Part shown: in pieces, positions 16,703 through 25,771 of the stretch
Numbering within the stretch: position 1 is the stretch's first letter
How the letters are laid out: each line of letters opens with the position of its first letter
The notes under the pieces: model-generated
Told to the model about the DNA's origin: nothing
Database searches by the model: none
What the model saw: the letters and a program-made list of their open reading frames with translations, nothing else
Translations under genes and position numbers: made by a program
Origin: Sphingobium chungbukense
Lineage (GTDB): Bacteria; Pseudomonadota; Alphaproteobacteria; Sphingomonadales; Sphingomonadaceae
Length of the DNA: 64,000 nucleotides
NCBI RefSeq assembly: GCF_001005725.1
Contig: NZ_LBIC01000001.1
Location: 770,501 to 834,500 of the forward strand
Reading direction: 5' to 3'

Positions 16703-17092
16703 TCATGAAGGCCGCTTCTTCACCGCCGGTGGCGGAGGCTCTGCCGTCGTGATGAGGATGAGCGAGGGTTCGATCGCCTTCTCCGTATGGGGATGCCTGG
16801 GCTGCACGAAATAGAGCTCGCCGGCACGGGCCACGAACGGCTCCTCGCCATCCTGGGTTACTTCCATGGCACCCTCGACGACCATGACCTGCACCCATTT
16901 CATATGCCGGTGCTTCTTGAGCATGTCGCCGGCCGCCATGCGGTAGAAGGAAGATCGCACCCCCAGGTCGCTGGCATAGACGGGAGCCCCTGCGAGCGGC
17001 GTCCCGGCTATGTTGAGATCGTTCCAGGCCAGATCGGCTGTGCGCCGCCAGATGATACCGGGAGGCGGATTGTTCTCGTCCTGTGTCGTCAT
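16703..17092 (-). CDS. Cupin-domain protein
   Basis: Single-domain cupin of 129 residues. The metal-binding motif region is KKHRHMKWVQVMVVEGAMEV (first cupin motif, with the histidines and the glutamate) and YFVQPRHPHTEKAIEP (second motif with a further histidine). It may be a small-molecule dioxygenase, isomerase or sensor; nothing narrows it. It precedes the truncated aldo/keto reductase by about 70 bp on the same strand, so the two were probably a catabolic operon. Confidence 0.8.
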   Translation of the reverse strand: MTTQDENNPPPGIIWRRTADLAWNDLNIAGTPLAGAPVYASDLGVRSSFYRMAAGDMLKKHRHMKWVQVMVVEGAMEVTQDGEEPFVARAGELYFVQPRHPHTEKAIEPSLILITTAEPPPPAVKKRPS

Positions 17093-17136
17093 GGTCCGTC
17101 TCCTGGACGCGCCGCCTGAAGAGCGGTCGCGTGGTA

Positions 17137-17285
17137 TCAGGCAGCCGCCAGGGCCGCGTCCTTCAAGGGGATCGAACTATCCGCCAATATCTCGGGCGCG
17201 ATGCGGGCGTGCGGCACCAGGGCCTTCCCCTGCACGAAGTCGCGGATCATGTTGACGCAGTCGAGGGCGATCCGCGCCGACGACG
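17137..17285 (-). pseudogene. C-terminal gene remnant, possibly of a sugar-binding protein
   Basis: About 48 codons read SARIALDCVNMIRDFVQGKA, then LVPHARIAPEILADSS, before a stop at 17137. This resembles the C-terminal tail of periplasmic sugar-binding or LacI-type proteins, but the match is only by eye. No start is available: upstream of about 17,285 the sequence becomes the 5' part of a plus-strand gene. It is therefore a fragment left by a deletion or rearrangement, on the same strand as the cupin and reductase genes. Confidence 0.4.
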
Positions 17286-17332
17286 GCGATATGGCTGTTG
17301 CGCTTTGCGGTGCGTGCACCGGGATCGCCTAC

Positions 17333-17881
17333 ATGAGCGAGTTCGTACCCAGCCGCGACATTTGGACGCATGGGGGTGGCTGGCCGCTCCCGGATCTGCT
17401 GCGCTCGGCGCTCGCTAGTTTGTTGCTCCGGGGACCAACCCACCGCGCGGTGTATTTTGCCAGCCCGTGGATCACCGACTTCGCGCTGTTCGATAACCGC
17501 TTCCGCGACTATGCCGCATTGTTTCCGCGTCTCGCCGACACTCCCTGGATACACTTTTCCGATTATCTGCATCTTCTGGCGCAAACCATAGAGGTGCGCC
17601 TGGTAACTACTCGCAATGAGCGGTCCGATGCTTTCCTCGACATGCCGCTGATCCGCGGGACCGCGAATATGAACGCTCGCACTGGCCATGCGAGCTTTCA
17701 TGAGAAGGGCATTCTGGCACCTTCTTTTTATATTGAAGGCTCGATGAACCTGACTCGGCACGGGGTCCATCTTCGCGGCGAGAAAGTCGTCTATCACACG
17801 GCGCTGAGCGATCCGTTGCCGGCAAAGCTTGCTAACGCCTACCTCGAATTTGACCGGAACTGGGCGAGTATGGCGTTGTGA
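17333..17881 (+). CDS. Phospholipase D-like protein
   Basis: Single PLD-type domain protein of 182 residues from the ATG at 17333, or 196 from an ATG at 17291. The catalytic H-x-K motif is in ASFHEKGIL and is followed by the G-S-x-N element in YIEGSMNLTRHG, the usual PLD/Nuc spacing. One HKD motif suggests a dimeric nuclease or phosphodiesterase. Small PLD proteins of this kind occur in defence and DNA-modification loci (for example DpdK); membership of such a locus is not shown here. Its TGA overlaps the GTG of a following gene that survives only as fragments. Confidence 0.75.
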   Translation: MSEFVPSRDIWTHGGGWPLPDLLRSALASLLLRGPTHRAVYFASPWITDFALFDNRFRDYAALFPRLADTPWIHFSDYLHLLAQTIEVRLVTTRNERSDAFLDMPLIRGTANMNARTGHASFHEKGILAPSFYIEGSMNLTRHGVHLRGEKVVYHTALSDPLPAKLANAYLEFDRNWASMAL

Positions 17882-18062
17882 CCGTTGATCCCGCATTTCT
17901 GGATTTCTTGGCTGACCTCTCGGCGCGGTTGCCCATGCGGTATCGCTTCGATACCGCCGCGCTCGACCCGGCGAACCCGATTGCCAAGGAAGTTGCCGCG
18001 TCGCTTTCTGGCGCGCCAGCCTCGCTGCCTTATTGCGGATCGGTGCGCGTCAATTGGGTGAC
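17878..18062 (+). pseudogene. N-terminal fragment of an unidentified gene downstream of the PLD gene
   Basis: A GTG start overlapping the PLD stop opens a plausible coding frame of about 60 residues (MTVDPAFLDFLADLSARLPM, later ANPIAKEVAASL). After about 18,040-18,062 the frame loses coding character and a different frame takes over. The rest of the gene appears to be deleted. Confidence 0.5.
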
Positions 18063-18064
18063 GC

Positions 18065-19012
18065 TTGCCGCAAGGAGAGGCGGCCGATCTCGAAGCGCTC
18101 AAGCGAGAGTATCTGAGCGGGTCGATTCTCGAGAAGAAGAGCGGAGATATCTACTATTTCGGCCACCGTTCTTTCGCCGAGTTCCTAGTGGCCGAACGGC
18201 TGGTGAGCAAGGTACCAGGACCCAGCGGTCAGCCAATCTATTCCCGCCTCGTTCGCGACGGTGTGCTTGAATTCTTACGCGATGCGCCCGATCGGCAGGT
18301 TTTTTGCGCCTGGCCGGACACCTTGTCCAATGCCGTCGGAACGATCCACCTGGAATATTTCAGCTTCCTTGCTGAAATGCTTGGTGGGAACGCAGCCCTG
18401 CGTAGCGCCTTGCCCACCACGTCAATATGGCTACCGATTCTGGAACTGTTTGGCGATGGGCCTATCGAGCTAGGCGGAGATCTCGAAGTGCACATCCTCG
18501 CTGCGATGCGAACCGAGCATAATCTCCTCTTCTTCTTGCTTCTTTCTCTGCTCCAGTTGCAGTCGACGGTGAAGCAGATCAAGCCCGATGCTGCGATTCC
18601 CGCCATCGGCGCGATCCTAATTGATCGTCTATTTTCGCGCGCGGTCTACGATGATGCGTCACGCAAGGCTTCCGTCGATCGTGACGGCGATGAAGCCCGC
18701 AATCTCGCTCAGGCCGCTATCGCCGAGGTCAAGAGTACCGGGTATGACCGCGTCGTACGGTTCAGGGGCAAACGCCTCATTCAGGAGAAGGAAGAGCGGC
18801 TACGTCTTGCTGGCACCGATATCGCCGTGCATGAACCGCTCACGCCGCTGAACTTGAACGACGATTTCACTTTCTCCTTCGGGACCCTGGTGGGGATGCT
18901 GCCGAAAGACCTTAAGGAAGTGGTTCGCAGCTATTTCGGCGCATCTTCCAATTTGGGGGGCGTTTTCACCCGGCAAGTACGTCAAACGATCAGGCGGCCG
19001 CGCCGTGCATAG
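18065..19012 (+). pseudogene. C-terminal remnant of a NACHT/STAND-like protein
   Basis: The 315-residue frame begins with sequence resembling the end of NACHT/STAND NTPases: YYFGHRSFAEFLVAERLV matches the familiar F-H-x-S-F-x-E-F-L motif that follows the ATPase domain. The Walker A/B core that should precede it is missing, and a stop (18059-18061) closes the frame just upstream. The TTG at 18065 is unlikely to be a natural start. The remaining region is helical with one hydrophobic stretch (LLFFLLLSLLQLQ, about residue 158). It is best read as the tail of a large defence-type ATPase whose front was deleted together with the end of the previous gene. Confidence 0.6.
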
Positions 19013-19444
19013 CCGTTCAACACAGTGCCCCCTGATACTGGTTCACCAAATTCCGACAGTCTGACGGCCAAAAGCATAAGTATTTCTAACCTGCGTAGCA
19101 TTCGGGGAGCATCGATATGAGGCCGACCGATACAGAATTCGCGACGGACGTCCTTCCTAACCCTTCGACGCAAAAATAAGGCGTCTTATCGCGAACAAAG
19201 CCAGAACCTAAAATGAACGAAATTTGATGGTATTTTTAATGGTATCGTCAAAAGTCAATAGCAATATTTTTATTATACTTCATATACTTAACCGTTCAGT
19301 TCGATGTCGTCCCCGGCACCATTAAATTATTGAAAAATAACATTTTTCTTGCTTTGCCTTGGTGGCCATTCAATCCCGTGTATGGTTTTGGTGTAATTGG
19401 ATCAGATGGCGAGGGCGACGCGGTGATTGTCAGTGATGGCATTT
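19013..19444. other. AT-rich gene-free stretch at the end of the accessory region
   Basis: No gene is supported. From about 19,190 to 19,400 the sequence is markedly richer in A and T than anything else in the window, with runs such as TATTTTTAATGGTAT and ATTTTTATTATACTTC. It separates the eroded genes from ordinary chromosome and is a likely island boundary. No tRNA gene or long direct repeat was recognised in it. Confidence 0.55.
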
Positions 19445-19903
19445 CTAGAGCCAATATTCCACGATCGCCTTTGCAGCGCGTGTCACATCGTCCCAGGTGA
19501 TGTCGAACCCTGCATCATCGCCAAAATAGGGATCGGTTACGCCACTACCCTCGCGCCCCGGCACCATATCCATCAGCAGCCGCAATTCCGCCTTCCCGTC
19601 TGCAGGTCGTAACTTTCGCAAATTCCGCAGATTTTCGCTGTCTAGCGCAAGGACATGATCGAACTGGCGGAAATCGTCCGCTGTCACCTGTCGCCCGCGA
19701 TAGCCCGAAATATCGATCCCGTGCCGCAATGCCACGGCCTGTGCCCGTTTGTCGGGCGGCGATCCCACATGCCAGTCGCCGGTTCCGGCCGAATCCACCT
19801 CTATGACGACACCGGCCCGCTCTGCCTCGGCCCGAAGCGCCGCCTCCGCCAGCGGCGATCGGCAGATATTGCCCAGACACACGAACAGGACCGAAATGCT
19901 CAT
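19445..19903 (-). CDS. Low-molecular-weight protein-tyrosine phosphatase
   Basis: Cytoplasmic phosphatase that removes phosphate from tyrosine residues. The P-loop C-x5-R-S is CLGNICRS, with nucleophile C9 and R15, directly after the first strand as in the family. The general-acid aspartate is in VTDPYFG near the C-terminus. Length 152 residues, normal. The start overlaps the stop of the upstream ATP-binding protein by 4 bp, so both are translated from one mRNA. Confidence 0.93.
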   Translation of the reverse strand: MSISVLFVCLGNICRSPLAEAALRAEAERAGVVIEVDSAGTGDWHVGSPPDKRAQAVALRHGIDISGYRGRQVTADDFRQFDHVLALDSENLRNLRKLRPADGKAELRLLMDMVPGREGSGVTDPYFGDDAGFDITWDDVTRAAKAIVEYWL

Positions 19904-21354
19904 CCCTCTGCCGCCGCGGTGGAAAGCCCGAGGTGCGGCACTCCGATCGACCGCCGCCCGCCGAAATCGGTACGCGCCACGATCACGCCCAGCTTCTCCA
20001 TATAATCGATCAGCCGCCGCACCCGCCCCGGCGAACTCGTGCCATAGGCCCGCGCCAGCGCTCCATCGTCAGGGCAAGGCAGACCCTCCATCGCTGCCCG
20101 CGCGATCAGCAGGAAGGGCGCCAGCATATCTTCCGGCACCGGTTCGGCCGCCTTCATCGCGTCCGCCCATCGCGGATCGGCGGCGTCGAACATCCCCGCC
20201 TGCGCCATCGCAAAGCGCTTGCGGAAGGCAGGCAGGTCGAGCGGTGGCGTACGCAACCCCTTCATCCGGCAACGCACCCCGAAATCCTGGTAGACCGTCG
20301 ACACGCTGGGCTGCGCCTCGCCCAGATCGGCGACGATCTCCTCCAGCACGGCAATGACCACCGGCTCATTCTGCCCGAAGTCGAGTTCCGGCGCGGCAGG
20401 CTTGGCCGACGGTGTGGCGGCAAGCGCCCGCATCAATTCCTCGGCAGGCAGCGGCGGCGGCTCCGCGCGCGGTGGGGGAGGGGGGAGGGCCTCGTCCTCA
20501 CCGGCACTTGCGAACAGCAATTCCTGCAAATCCTCGGTCGCGGCGACCGGCGGCGGCATAAGCTTGTGCGTCCCGCCGCGCGTGCCGGTCTTGACCGAGC
20601 CGATCTTCACCGCCACCGGCCGCCGCGCGATCGCCGGGCCAAGCCCCAGGAACCGTCCGCGCTCCAGATCGCGGATTTGCTCCGCCTGCCGCCGTTCCAT
20701 GCCCAGCAGGTCGGCGGCGCGGGCCATATCGATGTCGAGGAAGGTTCGCCCCATCAGGAAGTTCGATGCCTCCGCCGCGACATTCTTGGCCAGCTTCGCC
20801 AGCCGCTGCGTCGCGATCACTCCGGCCAGGCCACGTTTGCGCCCGCGACACATGAGGTTCGTCATCGCCGCCAGCGAAAGCCGCCGCGCCTCGTCCGACA
20901 CATCGCCCGCCGCCACCGGCGCGAACATCTGCGCCTCATCGACCACCACCAGGGCGGGATACCAATGATCGCGCGGCGCGTCGAACAGGGTCGACAGGAA
21001 AGTCGCGGCGCATTTCATCTGCGCCTCCAGTTCCAGCGATTCGAGGCTCAGCACGACCGATGCGCGATGCTCGCGAATCCGCGTCGCCATCTTGACGATC
21101 TCGCGCTCATTATAGTCGCCCGCGTCGATCACCACATGGCCATATTCATCGGCCAACGTAACGAAATCGCCCTCGGGATCGATCACCACCTGCTGGACGA
21201 GTGTGGCGCTTTCCTCCAGCAGACGGCGCAGAAGATGCGACTTGCCCGAGCCCGAATTGCCCTGGACGAGCAGACGGGTGGCGAGCAATTCCTCGACATC
21301 GACCAGAACGGCATTGCCGTTGCTGTCGTTTCCTATGCTGATGCTGGCGGTCAC
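19900..21354 (-). CDS. HerA/DUF87-like ATP-binding protein
   Basis: P-loop NTPase of 484 residues related to the HerA-FtsK group. Walker A is GNSGSGKSH near residue 34, and Walker B is LVVVDEAQMF, typical of DUF87-type proteins. The MCRGRKRGLAGVIATQR segment carries the sensor and arginine-finger region. After about residue 275 a proline-rich linker leads into a C-terminal domain ending near RRLIDYMEKLGVI, which looks like a winged helix. The role in the cell is not known. It overlaps the phosphatase gene, and PEP carboxylase is divergent from it. Confidence 0.85.
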   Translation of the reverse strand: MTASISIGNDSNGNAVLVDVEELLATRLLVQGNSGSGKSHLLRRLLEESATLVQQVVIDPEGDFVTLADEYGHVVIDAGDYNEREIVKMATRIREHRASVVLSLESLELEAQMKCAATFLSTLFDAPRDHWYPALVVVDEAQMFAPVAAGDVSDEARRLSLAAMTNLMCRGRKRGLAGVIATQRLAKLAKNVAAEASNFLMGRTFLDIDMARAADLLGMERRQAEQIRDLERGRFLGLGPAIARRPVAVKIGSVKTGTRGGTHKLMPPPVAATEDLQELLFASAGEDEALPPPPPRAEPPPLPAEELMRALAATPSAKPAAPELDFGQNEPVVIAVLEEIVADLGEAQPSVSTVYQDFGVRCRMKGLRTPPLDLPAFRKRFAMAQAGMFDAADPRWADAMKAAEPVPEDMLAPFLLIARAAMEGLPCPDDGALARAYGTSSPGRVRRLIDYMEKLGVIVARTDFGGRRSIGVPHLGLSTAAAEG

Positions 21355-21468
21355 ACCATGTCCTTTGGCCCAGCCTGTGGTCTTTGCGCAACCCGCTTTG
21401 GTCGATCCGCCGTGCTTGGCAGCGGATTAACTTGACCGTCCGATTGTTGCGATGCAGCATCGACCCTC

Positions 21469-24165
21469 ATGGCGACTCCCGCATCTTCATCCGCCCCTGC
21501 GATCACGCAGAACCCCGACATCCGTTACCTTGGCCGTCTGCTGGGCGACGTCATTCGCGCCTATGGCGGGGAGAAGATCTACAAGCAGACCGAATATATC
21601 CGCTCCGCCTCGGTCGACCGGGCGCGGGGCCTGCATGGCGCGGACGTGGTCGACACCGGCCTGGATGCGCTCAGCCTGGACGACACGCTCGCTTTCGTGC
21701 GCGGTTTCATGCTGTTTTCCATGCTCGCCAATCTGGCTGAAGACCGCCAGGGCGTCGCGGCGGAGCCCGGCGCCGACGTCGCCTCTGCCGTGGAAAAGCT
21801 CGAATCCCACGGCATCGATCGCAAGGCCATACTCGACCTGCTCTCTCATGCGCTGATCGTGCCTGTCCTCACCGCCCATCCGACCGAGGTGCGGCGTAAG
21901 AGCATGATCGATCACAAGAACCGCATCGCCGACCTGATGCTGCTGAAGGACAACGGCCGCAGCGAAACCGACGAAGGCGAGAATCTCGACGAGGCGATCT
22001 TCCGCCAGATCGCCCTCCTCTGGCAGACCCGCCCGCTACGCCGCGAAAAGCTGTTCGTCGCGGACGAGATCGAAAATGTCCTGGCCTATTTCCGCGACGT
22101 GTTCCTGCCCGTCCTGCCGGCCCTTTATGCGCGCTGGGAACGCGTGCTGGACGCCCGCCCGCCAAGCTTCCTGCGCGTCGGCAACTGGATCGGCGGCGAT
22201 CGGGACGGCAATCCCTTCGTCCAGGCCCCGCAACTTCGCCTTGCCCTCGCCAAGGGGTGCGAGGCGGCGCTGAGCTTTTACATGGACGCGCTCCACGCCC
22301 TGGGCGCGGAACTGTCGCTCTCGACCGAGCTTGCCCATGTGCCGCAGGCGGTGCTGGACCTCGCCGATGCCAGCGGGGACGTCTCCCCCAGCCGTCAGGA
22401 CGAACCCTATCGCCGCGCCATTTCCGGCATCTACGCTCGCCTCGCCGCCACCTATCAGGCCCTTGTCGGCAAAAACCCATCGCGCCCCTCGGCGCTGAAG
22501 GGTGACGCCTATGCCAGCCCGGCCGATCTGCGCCGCGATCTGGTGACGGTCGCGCAGGGGCTGGCAAGCGAGGGGAATGGCGCGTTGGCGACGGGCGGCG
22601 CGCTGGGTCGCCTGATCCGCGCGGTGGAGACTTTCGGCTTCCATCTCGCTACGCTGGACATGCGGCAGAACAGCGACGTGCACCAGAGCGTCGTCGCCGA
22701 ACTGCTGAAGGTCGCCGGGGTGGAGGCGGACTATGCGTCGCTCGACGAATATGCCCGCATCGCCCTGCTGCGCCGCGAACTGGCGAACAACCGGCCGCTC
22801 GGCACGCGTTTTTCGGAATATTCCGAACAGACGGCGTCGGAACTCGCCATCGTCCTTGCCGCAGCCGAGGCGCATCGCGTCTACGGCCCGCAATGCATCA
22901 CCCACTATATCATCTCCAAGGCGGAGAGCGTCTCCGACCTGCTGGAAGTCAACATCATCCTCAAGGAAGCGGGCCTTTGGCGGCTCGGCGCGGATGGCAC
23001 GCCGCAGGCCGAAATCATGGCGGTGCCGCTCTTCGAAACCATCGCCGACCTTGAGGCTGCGCCCAAGATCATGGGCGCTTATTTCGGCCTGCCCGAAATC
23101 GCCGGCGTGGTGCAGGGACGGGGCCATCAGGAAGTGATGATCGGCTATTCCGACAGCAACAAGGACGGCGGCTACATCACCTCCACCTGGGGTTTGTTCC
23201 AGGCGAGCAAGGCGCTTGCGCCCGTATTTGCCGAGGCCGGAACCGCGATGCAGCTCTTCCACGGACGTGGCGGCGCGGTTGGACGCGGTGGCGGCTCCTC
23301 CTTCGCGGCCATCCAGGCGCAGCCCAAGGGCACGGTGCAGGGACGCATTCGCATCACCGAACAGGGTGAGGTGATCGCGGCCAAATTCGGCACCCGTGAT
23401 GTTGCCATGAGCAATTTGGAGGCGACGACCAGTGCTACCCTGCTGGCGTCGCTGGAACCGGAGACGATTTCGGACCGCGACGCGGTGCGCTTCGCCGGCG
23501 CGATGGACGAATTGTCGAAGACCGCCTTCACCGCCTATCGCGACCTCGTCTACGGGACGGAAGGATTCAAGGAATTCTTCCGTCAGTTGACGCCGATCCA
23601 GGAAATCTCCGGCCTCAAGATCGGCTCGCGTCCCGCCAGTCGTACGAAAAGCACGCGGATCGAGGATCTGCGCGCCATTCCGTGGGTGTTCAGCTGGGCG
23701 CAGGCGCGGGTGATGCTGCCGGGCTGGTATGGCGTTGGCCACGCGCTTTCCGCTTTCGAGGACAAGGCGTTGCTGGCCGACATGGCGCAGCACTGGTCCT
23801 TCCTGCAATCGGCGATGGCCAATCTGGAGATGGTGCTGGCCAAGTCCGACCTCGGCATCGCCGCCCATTACCTCCCGCTGGTCGAGGACCAGACCAAGGG
23901 GCAAGTGATTTTCGAGCGCATTCGCGAAGGGTGGGAAATGACCCATGACGGGCTGCTCGCGGCGACCGCCCAATCGCGCCTGCTGGAGAAAAACCCGAAG
24001 CTGGACAGTTCGATCCGCCTGCGCCTGCCCTATATCGAGCCGCTCAATCTGCTCCAGGTCGAACTGATGAAGCGCCACCGCGGCGGCGAAGACGACCCGC
24101 GTATCAAGGAAGGCATCGAACTGTCGATCAACGCCATCGCCACGGCCCTGCGCAACAGCGGCTGA
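21469..24165 (+). CDS. ppc: Phosphoenolpyruvate carboxylase
   Basis: Converts PEP and bicarbonate to oxaloacetate, refilling the TCA cycle. The 898-residue length is typical. Catalytic landmarks are visible: VLTAHPTEVRRKS with H137, the GGDRDGNPFV loop, the MIGYSDSNKDGG region, FHGRGGAVGRGGG for bicarbonate/PEP binding, and LRAIPWVFSWAQ-R near the C-terminus. The start ATG at 21469 gives an N-terminus ATPASSSAPAIT before the conserved IRYLGRLLGDVI. A long open frame on the opposite strand is a codon-bias shadow. Confidence 0.98.
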   Translation: MATPASSSAPAITQNPDIRYLGRLLGDVIRAYGGEKIYKQTEYIRSASVDRARGLHGADVVDTGLDALSLDDTLAFVRGFMLFSMLANLAEDRQGVAAEPGADVASAVEKLESHGIDRKAILDLLSHALIVPVLTAHPTEVRRKSMIDHKNRIADLMLLKDNGRSETDEGENLDEAIFRQIALLWQTRPLRREKLFVADEIENVLAYFRDVFLPVLPALYARWERVLDARPPSFLRVGNWIGGDRDGNPFVQAPQLRLALAKGCEAALSFYMDALHALGAELSLSTELAHVPQAVLDLADASGDVSPSRQDEPYRRAISGIYARLAATYQALVGKNPSRPSALKGDAYASPADLRRDLVTVAQGLASEGNGALATGGALGRLIRAVETFGFHLATLDMRQNSDVHQSVVAELLKVAGVEADYASLDEYARIALLRRELANNRPLGTRFSEYSEQTASELAIVLAAAEAHRVYGPQCITHYIISKAESVSDLLEVNIILKEAGLWRLGADGTPQAEIMAVPLFETIADLEAAPKIMGAYFGLPEIAGVVQGRGHQEVMIGYSDSNKDGGYITSTWGLFQASKALAPVFAEAGTAMQLFHGRGGAVGRGGGSSFAAIQAQPKGTVQGRIRITEQGEVIAAKFGTRDVAMSNLEATTSATLLASLEPETISDRDAVRFAGAMDELSKTAFTAYRDLVYGTEGFKEFFRQLTPIQEISGLKIGSRPASRTKSTRIEDLRAIPWVFSWAQARVMLPGWYGVGHALSAFEDKALLADMAQHWSFLQSAMANLEMVLAKSDLGIAAHYLPLVEDQTKGQVIFERIREGWEMTHDGLLAATAQSRLLEKNPKLDSSIRLRLPYIEPLNLLQVELMKRHRGGEDDPRIKEGIELSINAIATALRNSG

Positions 24166-24310
24166 TAAGGGTGACGCGGCTGGCTAAGTCGCCGAACTCT
24201 TCCATCGTGTCGCTTGCATCGTCCTGATTTTGTCGGGGGGAATCTGGGACGGCCGCAGTCCGATGGCCGCCCCAAACCCCAATCCTCCCTGGGGGAGGGC
24301 TGGAAAATAT

Positions 24311-24337
24311 GGACGGATCGCAAGGGACGATCCGTCC
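24311..24337 (-). terminator. Intrinsic terminator of the outer-membrane barrel gene
   Basis: A perfect 10-bp stem (GGACGGATCG and CGATCCGTCC) with a 7-base loop follows the stop of the minus-strand gene. Reading on the minus strand it is followed by ATATTTTCC. Confidence 0.75.
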
Positions 24338-24348
24338 AAGCCGTCAGA

Positions 24349-24909
24349 TCAGAATTTCGCGACGACACCCGCCATCGGGCGGATGGACCTGAAATTGCCC
24401 ATGGTGTCGGCCTGCACGCGCAAGCGGATGTTGCTGCTCTGCGCCGATCCGCCCATGTCGGCAGGCGACAGTTCCACGCCAGCGCCATAGGTCATGCCGT
24501 GATAATCGCGGCTGTCGGGGCCGAGCGCGTCGAAATTGACCCATTTATAACCGACCTTGCCGAAGATCAGGCTGTCCTTGCCCGCCTTCACCCCGGCGCG
24601 ACCCGCCACGCCATATTCCCAGTCGATATCGCCGCTGACGCCCTTGGATGCCGTGCCTTCGACGCCGACGACCACCGGACCCGCGACGCGGGCGTTCACG
24701 CCTGCCACGCCTTCGACGAGACGGCCCCTGTAGCCGACCGGCGGAATGCCTTCCTTGCCGGTTTCGCTGTCGAAATTATGGATGCCGCCCATCACGCCGA
24801 CATAAGGTTCGATGCGGCGCGATCCTGCGTCGTCCTGCGGTGCCTGGGCATTGGCGGCAACCGGGATCAGCAACGCGGCAGCGGCCGCTGTGAACAGCAG
24901 AGTCTTCAT
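24349..24909 (-). CDS. Outer-membrane beta-barrel protein
   Basis: Small porin-like or Opa-type barrel of 186 residues. A cleavable signal peptide is clear: MKTLLFTAAAAALLIPVAANA before QAPQDD. The mature protein has alternating amphipathic strands (EPYVGVMGGIHNF, GVAGRAGVKAG, LIFGKVGYKWVNF) and ends with phenylalanine (GVVAKF), the usual barrel-assembly signal. No transport specificity can be read from it. It stands alone, with its own terminator. Confidence 0.8.
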   Translation of the reverse strand: MKTLLFTAAAAALLIPVAANAQAPQDDAGSRRIEPYVGVMGGIHNFDSETGKEGIPPVGYRGRLVEGVAGVNARVAGPVVVGVEGTASKGVSGDIDWEYGVAGRAGVKAGKDSLIFGKVGYKWVNFDALGPDSRDYHGMTYGAGVELSPADMGGSAQSSNIRLRVQADTMGNFRSIRPMAGVVAKF

Positions 24910-25219
24910 GGGGTTTCCCCTTCACTTGTTGGAAAATCAGTGGCCGCAGGTGTGGACCCTCCGGCAATCGCGTCAGGCTGCTTCAAGCGGCGCTGCGATA
25001 TCCAACCAATCCCCTTCGGACCATGAAGGTTGCATGAACCGGACCGGAAAACCCGCCCCATCCCCCGTTTGTGTCATGAATACAACGGTTTCTGTCGGGG
25101 GGATGAACGGAAGCCCTCTTGTCTGAACCCTGGATAAACAAGGGTGAACTGCTCATTCACGACCAATTCAAGCGTGGCGCGTTATCCCGGCACAGGATGA
25201 AGGAATAAGGAGAAAGGCG
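24910..25219. other. Divergent spacer between the barrel gene and the tyrosine-rich lipoprotein
   Basis: No gene is supported. It should hold two divergent promoters. The only clear element is a strong Shine-Dalgarno sequence, AAGGAG, eight bases before the ATG at 25220. Confidence 0.5.
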
Positions 25220-25771
25220 ATGACCTGGACCGGACAAAGGCTCCTGGCCGCGGTCGGCCTTGTCGGCACGCTTGCCCTTGGCGGCTGCGGCTATGACGAT
25301 GGCTATTATGGCGGTGTGAGCGTCGGCACCGGCTATTATGGCGGCGGCTATTATGATGATTATTGGGGGTCGGGCTATTACCGGCCCGGCTATTATAGCG
25401 GCTGGTATGACGGCTTTTACTATCCGGGCAGCGGCTATTATGTCTATGACCGGGGCGGAAGCCGTCATCGCTGGAATGAAGGGCAGCGCCGCTATTGGGA
25501 AGGCCGCCGGGAAGCGCGGCGGGACGGTGGCCGGCGCGACACCTGGAATGGCGGCGGCTCGCGTCCGTCCTGGCGGGATCGTCCGGATGGCGATGGCAAC
25601 CGCTGGAACCGCGATTGGGGCGCGACGCGACCCAATGCCCAGTCCCAGTCAGGAAGGGGACGACAGGATATGACGACACCAAGGACTTGGAATCGGGACA
25701 CGTCGCCCCGTGCCCGTTCGGATGGCGGCGGGCGGTCCCGGCGCGACGGCTGGCGGAGCCGGCGCGACTGA
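25220..25771 (+). CDS. Tyrosine/glycine-rich lipoprotein, C-terminally arginine-rich
   Basis: Predicted lipoprotein of 183 residues. The signal peptide ends in the lipobox LALGGC, with C23 as the lipidated residue. The mature part starts with a low-complexity Tyr/Gly region (repeats of GYYGG, GSGYYRPGYYSG) to about residue 78. It is followed by an Arg/Trp-rich, hydrophilic tail to the end. The function is unknown; such compositions occur in surface-exposed, glycine-rich envelope proteins. The stop shares a base with the ATG of the next gene (TGATG), so translation of the two is coupled. Confidence 0.75.
   Translation: MTWTGQRLLAAVGLVGTLALGGCGYDDGYYGGVSVGTGYYGGGYYDDYWGSGYYRPGYYSGWYDGFYYPGSGYYVYDRGGSRHRWNEGQRRYWEGRREARRDGGRRDTWNGGGSRPSWRDRPDGDGNRWNRDWGATRPNAQSQSGRGRQDMTTPRTWNRDTSPRARSDGGGRSRRDGWRSRRD

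Noticed and set aside
17201..17332. N-terminal extension of the PLD-like gene upstream of its first good ATG
   Set aside because: The frame is open, but the residues are Cys/Arg-rich and overlap the minus-strand remnant; the coding character begins around 17291-17333.
18040..18070. Single-base frameshift joining the 62-residue and 315-residue parts into one normal gene
   Set aside because: The first part starts a gene and the second begins at the end of a NACHT-like region. Joining them would still lack the ATPase core, so a deletion explains the data better, although a frameshift may also be present.
22036..24078. 680-codon open frame on the minus strand inside the PEP carboxylase gene
   Set aside because: It is a shadow caused by codon bias in a high-GC gene. 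The plus-strand frame has all catalytic motifs of PEP carboxylase, and the minus frame has no recognisable domain and a His/Arg/Asp-rich composition.
25240..25480. Periodic Tyr/Gly codons looking like a tandem repeat or CRISPR array
   Set aside because: The repeats are short, irregular and in coding phase (GGCTATTAT); there are no spacers or constant direct repeats. No CRISPR array was seen anywhere in the window.
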